Shown: positions 59,423 to 64,000 of the stretch, piece by piece
Layout: every line of letters starts with the position of its first letter
How positions within the stretch are numbered: position 1 is the stretch's first letter
Origin: Palsa-506 sp963836355
GTDB taxonomy: Bacteria; Actinomycetota; Actinomycetes; Streptosporangiales; Streptosporangiaceae
Length of the DNA: 64,000 bases
Assembly: GCA_963836355.1 (NCBI GenBank)
Contig: CAWIJO010000010.1
Coordinates: 655,876-719,875 of the forward strand
Direction of reading: 5' to 3'
Made by a program: the position numbers and the translations under genes
The notes under the pieces: generated by a model
Told to the model about the DNA's origin: nothing
Seen by the model: only the letters and a program-made list of their open reading frames with translations
The model's database searches: none

Positions 59423-61042
59423 ATGGCAAGGAGAACGTTCGACGTGATCGATGTCACCGAGATCTTGATGCACTGGCATGCGGGCCGCTCGCTGAGCGAG
59501 ATGGCTGAGAGCCTGGATGTGGACCGCAAGACGCTGCGCAAGTACATCTGCCCGGCGGCTGCGGCGGGGATCGTTCCGGGCGGGGCGGCCAAGAGCCAGG
59601 AGGAATGGGCGGAGCTGGTGCGGGGCTGGTTCCCGCAGCTGGCCGATACCCGGTTGCGGCAGGTGACCTGGCCGGCGATCGGGAAGCATCACGAGTACAT
59701 CAGCGCCCAGCTGAAGGCCGGGGTGCGGATGTCGACGGTCCATCAGCGGCTGCGCGATGAGCACGGCCTGGCTGTCAGCGTGCAGAGTTTCCGCCGGTAT
59801 GTGGCGGCGAACGTGCCGGAAGAGGTCCGCCGCGCGCAGGTGCGGGTACTGGACCCGCGCCCGTCCGAGGCCGGGGAGCAGGCGCAGATCGACTACGGGC
59901 AGCTGGGCCGCTGGCTGGATCCGGTCACCGGGAAGCTGCGCACGGTGTGGGCGTTTGTCATGGTCTTGTGCTGTTCGCGGCACATGTTCGTGCGGCCGGT
60001 GCTGAGGATGGACCAGCGGGCGTGGACCGAATGCCACGTGGCGGCATTCGCCTTCTTTGACGGGGTTCCCGCCCGCCTGGTCCCGGACAACCTGCGGACC
60101 GGGGTGGACAAGCCGGACCTGTACGACCCGAAGGTTAACCGGTCGTATGCCGAGATGGCCGCTCACTACGGGTGCCTGATAGACCCCGCAAGGTCACGGA
60201 AACCCCGGGACAAGGCCAGGGTCGAACGCCCCATGCCGTACGTACGGGACTCGTTCTGGCGGGGCCGGGAGTTCACCAGCCTGGCGCAGATGCAGGCCGA
60301 GGCGGCCCGCTGGTCCCTTGAGGTCGCCGGGCAGCGGCCGTGCCGCCCGCTGGACGGAGCCGCCCCGGCCGCGGTGTTCGCCGCGATCGAGAAGGACGCG
60401 CTGCGGCCGCTGCCCGCCGAGCCGTTCGTGCTGGCCACGTGGGCGAAAGCCAAGATCGGCACCGACATCCACGCCCGGGTGGAGAAAGTGCTGTACTCGG
60501 TGCCGTGGCGGCACATCGGCAAGACCGCCGACGTGCGCATCACCGCCACCATGGTCCAGTTCTTCATCGGCGGGCAGCTGGTCAAGACCCACCCGCGCAA
60601 GGACAAAGGCAAGCAGACCGACTTCGCGGATTACCCGCCGGAGAAGATCGCCTTCCACATGCGCACCCCGGCGTGGTGCCGCAAGCAGGCCGCCGGGATC
60701 GGCCCGGCGTGCGAGCAGGTCATCAGCGAGCTGCTCGCCGATAACGCCCTGTACCGGCTGCGGTCCGCCCAGGGCGTGATCGGGCTGGCCGACCGCAGCG
60801 ACCGCGCCCGGCTGGAAGCGGCCTGCGCGAAGGCCCTGACCGCCGGGGATCCCTCCTACCGCACCATCAAGGGCATCCTGGCCGCCGGCGCCGAGCGCGA
60901 GACACTGCCCGCAGCCGCCGGGGACGGCGGGGCCGCGGCGTTCCTGCACGGCCCGGCCTCCTTCGCCAACATCATCCCGATGCCCGGCACCGTCACCAGC
61001 GACGCCGTGCACCCCGCCAGCGCACGGGAGGCCACATCATGA
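59423..61042 (+). CDS. istA: IS21-family transposase IstA
   Basis: 539 residues from ATG 59423 (MARRTFDVIDVTEILMHWHAGRSLSEMAESLDVDRKTLRKY), preceded by GGGGGG; the upstream extension is non-coding. HTH, then DDE catalytic core: AQIDYGQLGRWL, ARLVPDNLRTGVDKP and KPRDKARVERPMPYVRDSFW (catalytic Glu). The C-terminal domain is complete. It catalyses strand transfer with IstB. Confidence 0.93.
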   Translation: MARRTFDVIDVTEILMHWHAGRSLSEMAESLDVDRKTLRKYICPAAAAGIVPGGAAKSQEEWAELVRGWFPQLADTRLRQVTWPAIGKHHEYISAQLKAGVRMSTVHQRLRDEHGLAVSVQSFRRYVAANVPEEVRRAQVRVLDPRPSEAGEQAQIDYGQLGRWLDPVTGKLRTVWAFVMVLCCSRHMFVRPVLRMDQRAWTECHVAAFAFFDGVPARLVPDNLRTGVDKPDLYDPKVNRSYAEMAAHYGCLIDPARSRKPRDKARVERPMPYVRDSFWRGREFTSLAQMQAEAARWSLEVAGQRPCRPLDGAAPAAVFAAIEKDALRPLPAEPFVLATWAKAKIGTDIHARVEKVLYSVPWRHIGKTADVRITATMVQFFIGGQLVKTHPRKDKGKQTDFADYPPEKIAFHMRTPAWCRKQAAGIGPACEQVISELLADNALYRLRSAQGVIGLADRSDRARLEAACAKALTAGDPSYRTIKGILAAGAERETLPAAAGDGGAAAFLHGPASFANIIPMPGTVTSDAVHPASAREATS

Positions 61043-61389
61043 CCGCCGGCCGTACGAGCGTCACCGCATCCGGCACCGGGCCGGCTCCGATCTTGCTGGC
61101 CGCCCACGTCCGCGTGATCCGCGCCGCCGCGGACCTGCTCGAGCAGGCCCGCATCGCGGGCCTGTCGGTGTGGCCCGAGCCAGGCGAGATCGCGATCCAG
61201 GTCCCCGAGACCGCCGGCGACCTGCACTCCCGCGCCGCAGCGGTCGCCCGGCTCGCAGCCCTCACCGGGTGCGAGCCCGCGCCCGACCCCCGGCCCGGCC
61301 GGACACAGGGCTGGATCCACGCCCGCGGGCAGTTCGCCGGGCATCCCGTGCATATCTACACCCCAGTCAAGGAGCAGCCGCCATCATGA
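61039..61389 (+). CDS. Extra small protein between istA and istB
   Basis: 116 residues, overlapping istA by 4 bp and istB by 4 bp (ATGA both). MTAGRTSVTASGTGPAPILLAAHVRVIRAAADLLEQARIAGLSVWPEPGEIAIQVPE and a C-terminal GWIHARGQFAGHPVHIYTPV show a compact alpha/beta fold. Typical IS21 elements have only istA and istB. No family is recognised. The tight overlaps argue it is expressed with the transposition genes. Confidence 0.7.
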   Translation: MTAGRTSVTASGTGPAPILLAAHVRVIRAAADLLEQARIAGLSVWPEPGEIAIQVPETAGDLHSRAAAVARLAALTGCEPAPDPRPGRTQGWIHARGQFAGHPVHIYTPVKEQPPS

Positions 61390-62168
61390 CCACCGCCACC
61401 ATCACCGACCGCAGCGCGCTCGCGGCGGCGCTGCGCGAGCTGAAGCTGTCCGGCATGCTGGACACCCTCGACGCCCGCCTGGTCCAGGCCCGCGCCGGGG
61501 ACCTCGGCCACCTGGACTTCCTCCAGGTCCTGTGCCAGGACGAGATCTCCCGCCGGGAAACCACCTCGCTGCAGCGGCGTATCCGCGCCGCCAGGTTCGA
61601 GACCCCCGCCACCCTGGAAGGATTCGACTTCGCCGCATCCCCGAAACTGCCCGCCGCCCAGATCCGCGACCTCGCCGCGCTGCGCTGGCTGCAGCCAGGC
61701 GAATCGGTCATCCTGTACGGGCCGGTCGGGGTAGGCAAGAGCCACGTCGCGCAGGCCCTCGCGCACCTGGCCATCCGCTCCGGAGCCGACGCCCGGTTCC
61801 TGAAAACTAGCAGGGCCCTGGCCCACCTGGCCGGCGGACACGCCGACCGCACCTGGGACAAGCGGCTCCGCGAGCTCATCCGGCCCGCCGTCCTCGTGCT
61901 GGACGACTTTGCCATGCGCGAGTTCACCGCCGCCCAGGCCGACGACCTGTACGAGCTGATCAGCGAGCGCGCCGGGAAATCCACGATCTTCACCAGCAAC
62001 AGGGCGCCCGCCGACTGGTACCCCCTGTTCCCCAACCCCGTCGTCGCTGAATCCCTGCTCGACCGGGTCATCAACACCAGCCACCAGGTCGTCATGAACG
62101 GGCCCAGCTACCGGCCCCGCAAACGCCCCGGGCGCGTCGTCCCCACTGACACCACGAGCACCAGCTAG
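61386..62168 (+). CDS. istB: IS21-family helper ATPase IstB
   Basis: 260 residues from ATG 61386 (MTTATITDRSALAAALRELKLSGMLDTLDARL). Walker A GPVGVGKSHVA, Walker B LVLDDFAMREFTAAQADDLYELI and sensor TSNRAPADWYPLFPNPVVAESLLDRVI match IstB. AAA+ helper that directs target choice for IstA. Ends 69 bp before the element's right tip. Confidence 0.93.
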   Translation: MTTATITDRSALAAALRELKLSGMLDTLDARLVQARAGDLGHLDFLQVLCQDEISRRETTSLQRRIRAARFETPATLEGFDFAASPKLPAAQIRDLAALRWLQPGESVILYGPVGVGKSHVAQALAHLAIRSGADARFLKTSRALAHLAGGHADRTWDKRLRELIRPAVLVLDDFAMREFTAAQADDLYELISERAGKSTIFTSNRAPADWYPLFPNPVVAESLLDRVINTSHQVVMNGPSYRPRKRPGRVVPTDTTSTS

Positions 62169-62299
62169 AATGAGAACACGGCCAGGACCTGGGGAATTAC
62201 TTGATCGCCGCCCTGGGGAATTAGGTGAGCGTCCACAGCTGCCGGAGGCCGCTGCCGACGGCGCCGACCCAGAACTCCGTAAAGTGCCGACTGCGGACG

Positions 62300-63211
62300 T
62301 CAAAACGGAACTTCATCGGGAGAGAAGCCCTCGCTTACCCCTGATGGTTCTGGCTGCGGGGCGCCGGGGGAGGCGGCCTGCTGGAAGTATTCGGCGAGGT
62401 GGTGGCGGCCGGTGGCGGGGGCGAGGACGTCCTGGGTGAGGACGGTCAGCGGGAATTCAATGAGCTGGTGTGTCCGCAGCGGGGTTAGCCGTCGCAGCAG
62501 CACCAGCCCGGCCTTGACGGGCCACAGCGGAACATGGGTGATGCGTGGTGGGTTACCGGCGGCGCGGAACGCTTGCTGCGCGGCTTGTTCGTGGGTGAGG
62601 ATGTCCGGTCCGCCGAGGTCGATGGCTTCGGCGTCGCTGGCGAGGGCGTCAGCGGCCGCGGTGGCGACGTCGGCCCCGTCGATCGGGTTGATCCGGAAGC
62701 TGCCGCGGCCGAACAGGTAGGCGCGGCCCTTGCGCGCCATGGTGAGGAACTCGTCCATGTCGGAGAAGAAACCGTTGGGGTACAAGATGGTGTGCCGCAT
62801 GCCGGAGCGCTTGAGTTCTTCCTCAAACGCGCGCTTGGCGCGCACCAGCTGGAGCTTGTCCAGGCCGGGGGCGCGGACCACCGAGGTGTAGATGAATTTC
62901 TTCACCCCCGCGCGCCGGGCCTCCTCGAGCAGATTGCGGTTGGCGGCACAGTCGACCTGCCAGCAGGTGAATTTGCTGGCCTTGCCCATCAGGCCGATGG
63001 AGCTGAACACGGCGCCAGCGCCGTCGCAGCAGCCGGCCAGCGCGTCCGGGTCGGTGGCGTCGGCCTGGTGGGTCTCGTCCACCGCGTCACGGACCGGATC
63101 CAGCTTGGCCGGGGAGCGGACCAGCGCGCGGACCTGATGCCCGCGGGCGTGCAGCTCGCGGACCACGTGCTGACCCAGGTAACCGGTTGATCCGGCGACC
63201 AGAACCTTCAA
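62300..63211 (-). CDS. NmrA-like NAD(P)-binding protein
   Basis: 303 residues. MKVLVAGSTGYLGQHVVRELHARGHQVRALVRSPAKL is a Rossmann GxTGxxG start; VFSSIGLMG, KKFIYTSVVRAPG and YPNGFFSDMDEFL fit NmrA/SDR atypical reductases. The YxxxK is not present. It ends 62 bp beyond the IS21 element. It follows a TetR-family gene on the same strand, 114 bp apart, which may control it. Confidence 0.85.
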   Translation of the reverse strand: MKVLVAGSTGYLGQHVVRELHARGHQVRALVRSPAKLDPVRDAVDETHQADATDPDALAGCCDGAGAVFSSIGLMGKASKFTCWQVDCAANRNLLEEARRAGVKKFIYTSVVRAPGLDKLQLVRAKRAFEEELKRSGMRHTILYPNGFFSDMDEFLTMARKGRAYLFGRGSFRINPIDGADVATAAADALASDAEAIDLGGPDILTHEQAAQQAFRAAGNPPRITHVPLWPVKAGLVLLRRLTPLRTHQLIEFPLTVLTQDVLAPATGRHHLAEYFQQAASPGAPQPEPSGVSEGFSPDEVPF

Positions 63212-63325
63212 AGGGGATCTTCCTTTCTTGCTAGTGATCGCAGCAGCGGTCGCACCGTCGCTGGCCGGGGCTCTGTTGGCAGGGAAGGCCGGTGGGGGCG
63301 ATGCCAGTGCCGTAGATGAGCACTG

Positions 63326-63919
63326 TCATGAGGTGCCTGCGATCAGCGCGTCGAGGGCGGCTAGCGCCTCACCGGCGGGAAGCTCGCCGTCGAGCAGATA
63401 GTGCAGCATCAGCCCGTCCAGCAACGCCAGAGTCACCGTCGCCGCGCCGGTGCGCCGCCCGTGCGGCCAGTGCGGGTACAGCTCACCCAGCCGCTCGGCA
63501 AGCCGCACCCGCGCTCTCCGCAGGGCGTCCCGCAGCGCCTGGCCCAGCGCCGGATCCCGCCCGGCGCCGGCCACCAGCTCCACCACCAGACGCAGCACCC
63601 GGTCATTGCCGGTAGTGGCCGGCAGCAGGCGGCGCAGCGTTTCCAGAGCGTCCGCCGGGCCGGCGGCAGCGACCAGCACGTCGACGATCGGGGTGAGCAC
63701 CTCGCCGGCGGCCCGGCGGGCAATGGCCGCGTGCAGACCGGGCAGCCCGCCGAAGTGGTAGTGGATCAGCGCCACATTGGCACCCGCGCGCCCGGCGACC
63801 GCCCGGGTTGTCACCGCGGGCCAGCCGCCCTCCGCGAGCAAGGCGACGCCTGCTTCCGCAAGCTGCTCCCGGCGCCGCTGCCCGCGCACTGAAATTGGCC
63901 GGCCGACCAAGTTGGTCAT
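63326..63919 (-). CDS. TetR-family transcriptional regulator
   Basis: 197 residues. N-terminal HTH RREQLAEAGVALLAEGGWPAVTTRAVAGRAGANVALIHYHFGGLPGLHAAIARR is typical TetR. The C-terminal ligand domain follows (LVVELVAGAGRDPALGQALRDALRRARVRL). No clear operator is seen; TTAAGTTAGC-like AT-rich sequence upstream of the start may contain the promoter. Likely controls the downstream NmrA-like gene and itself. Confidence 0.9.
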   Translation of the reverse strand: MTNLVGRPISVRGQRRREQLAEAGVALLAEGGWPAVTTRAVAGRAGANVALIHYHFGGLPGLHAAIARRAAGEVLTPIVDVLVAAAGPADALETLRRLLPATTGNDRVLRLVVELVAGAGRDPALGQALRDALRRARVRLAERLGELYPHWPHGRRTGAATVTLALLDGLMLHYLLDGELPAGEALAALDALIAGTS

Positions 63920-64000
63920 GTGATTAAGTTAGCAGACGGTGACCGCGAGGCCAAAATCCCGGAGCGCACCTGATCTTCTCTGCTGGAAAGCGCGCAACAG

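Larger units (their letters stand above)
59266..62237. mobile_element. IS21-family insertion sequence with an extra gene
   Basis: The left end begins TGTCGGCGCTCACGTAATTC and the right end, read inward on the other strand, TGTGGACGCTCACCTAATTC; the first 26 bases match at 23 positions. Further copies of CTCACGTAATTCCCC lie inside the left end, and a TAATTCCCCAGG copy inside the right, as usual for the family. Between them lie istA, an extra ORF and istB, all linked by ATGA overlaps. No target duplication is visible. About 2,970 bp, apparently intact. Confidence 0.85.

Noticed and set aside
1..64000. tRNA, rRNA, CRISPR arrays or replication origin
   Set aside because: No cloverleaf, rRNA-like stretch, regularly spaced repeats or DnaA-box cluster was noticed on reading; a tRNAscan/Infernal run would settle it.

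Overview
The window is GC-rich DNA (roughly 70% GC by eye) with many GTG starts and chains of ATGA/GTGA/TGATG-overlapping genes. This fits a filamentous actinobacterium, possibly near the Streptosporangiales; the sequence alone does not fix the genus. No rRNA, tRNA or CRISPR array was seen.

Layout. 1-5442: potassium-related module, a KimA-like APC transporter fused to an OB-fold (5' end outside the window), converging on a KdpE-like regulator and a KdpD-like kinase lacking the usual N-terminal sensor. 5718-17051: a leftward Tad/Flp pilus operon (putative lipoprotein, poly-Gly exported protein, RcpC-like, TadZ, TadA, TadB, TadC, Flp pilin, two TadE, TadG-like) ending in a membrane-bound LysM-BTAD regulator. 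17299-20543: a rightward candidate RiPP cluster: Rieske oxygenase, a 26-residue peptide with a strong ribosome binding site, a ThiF/MccB-like E1 enzyme with an N-terminal RRE/PqqD-like region, and an unknown protein. 20802-22973: PP2C phosphatase behind a frameshifted MerR remnant, then a tryptophanyl-tRNA synthetase preceded by a Trp-Trp leader peptide and competing hairpins.

23065-36150: branched-chain amino-acid block: ilvB-ilvN-ilvC-leuB-cimA-ilvD with an ilvB attenuator, leuC-leuD with a divergent IclR regulator, and ilvE behind a second leader peptide and a small gene. Citramalate synthase makes an isoleucine route from pyruvate possible; leuA is not in the window.

36125-54809: mixed accessory genes (DUF167, DUF885 peptidase, Ntn hydrolase, ECF41-like sigma factor, oxidoreductases, PadR/ABC exporter, LmbE-like deacetylase, GNAT, VOC, Zn-ribbon/TerB, DUF1707, SDR, HAD, APH-like kinase), with several decayed genes among them. 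54873-62237: mobile-element zone: gene fragments, a decayed Tn3-family element (broken tnpA, intact-looking resolvase) and an apparently intact IS21-family element with an extra gene between istA and istB. 62300-63919: NmrA-like protein and TetR regulator.

Strongest leads are the candidate RiPP cluster and three leader-peptide attenuators (trpS, ilvB, ilvE), two with branched-chain codons and one with tandem Trp codons.
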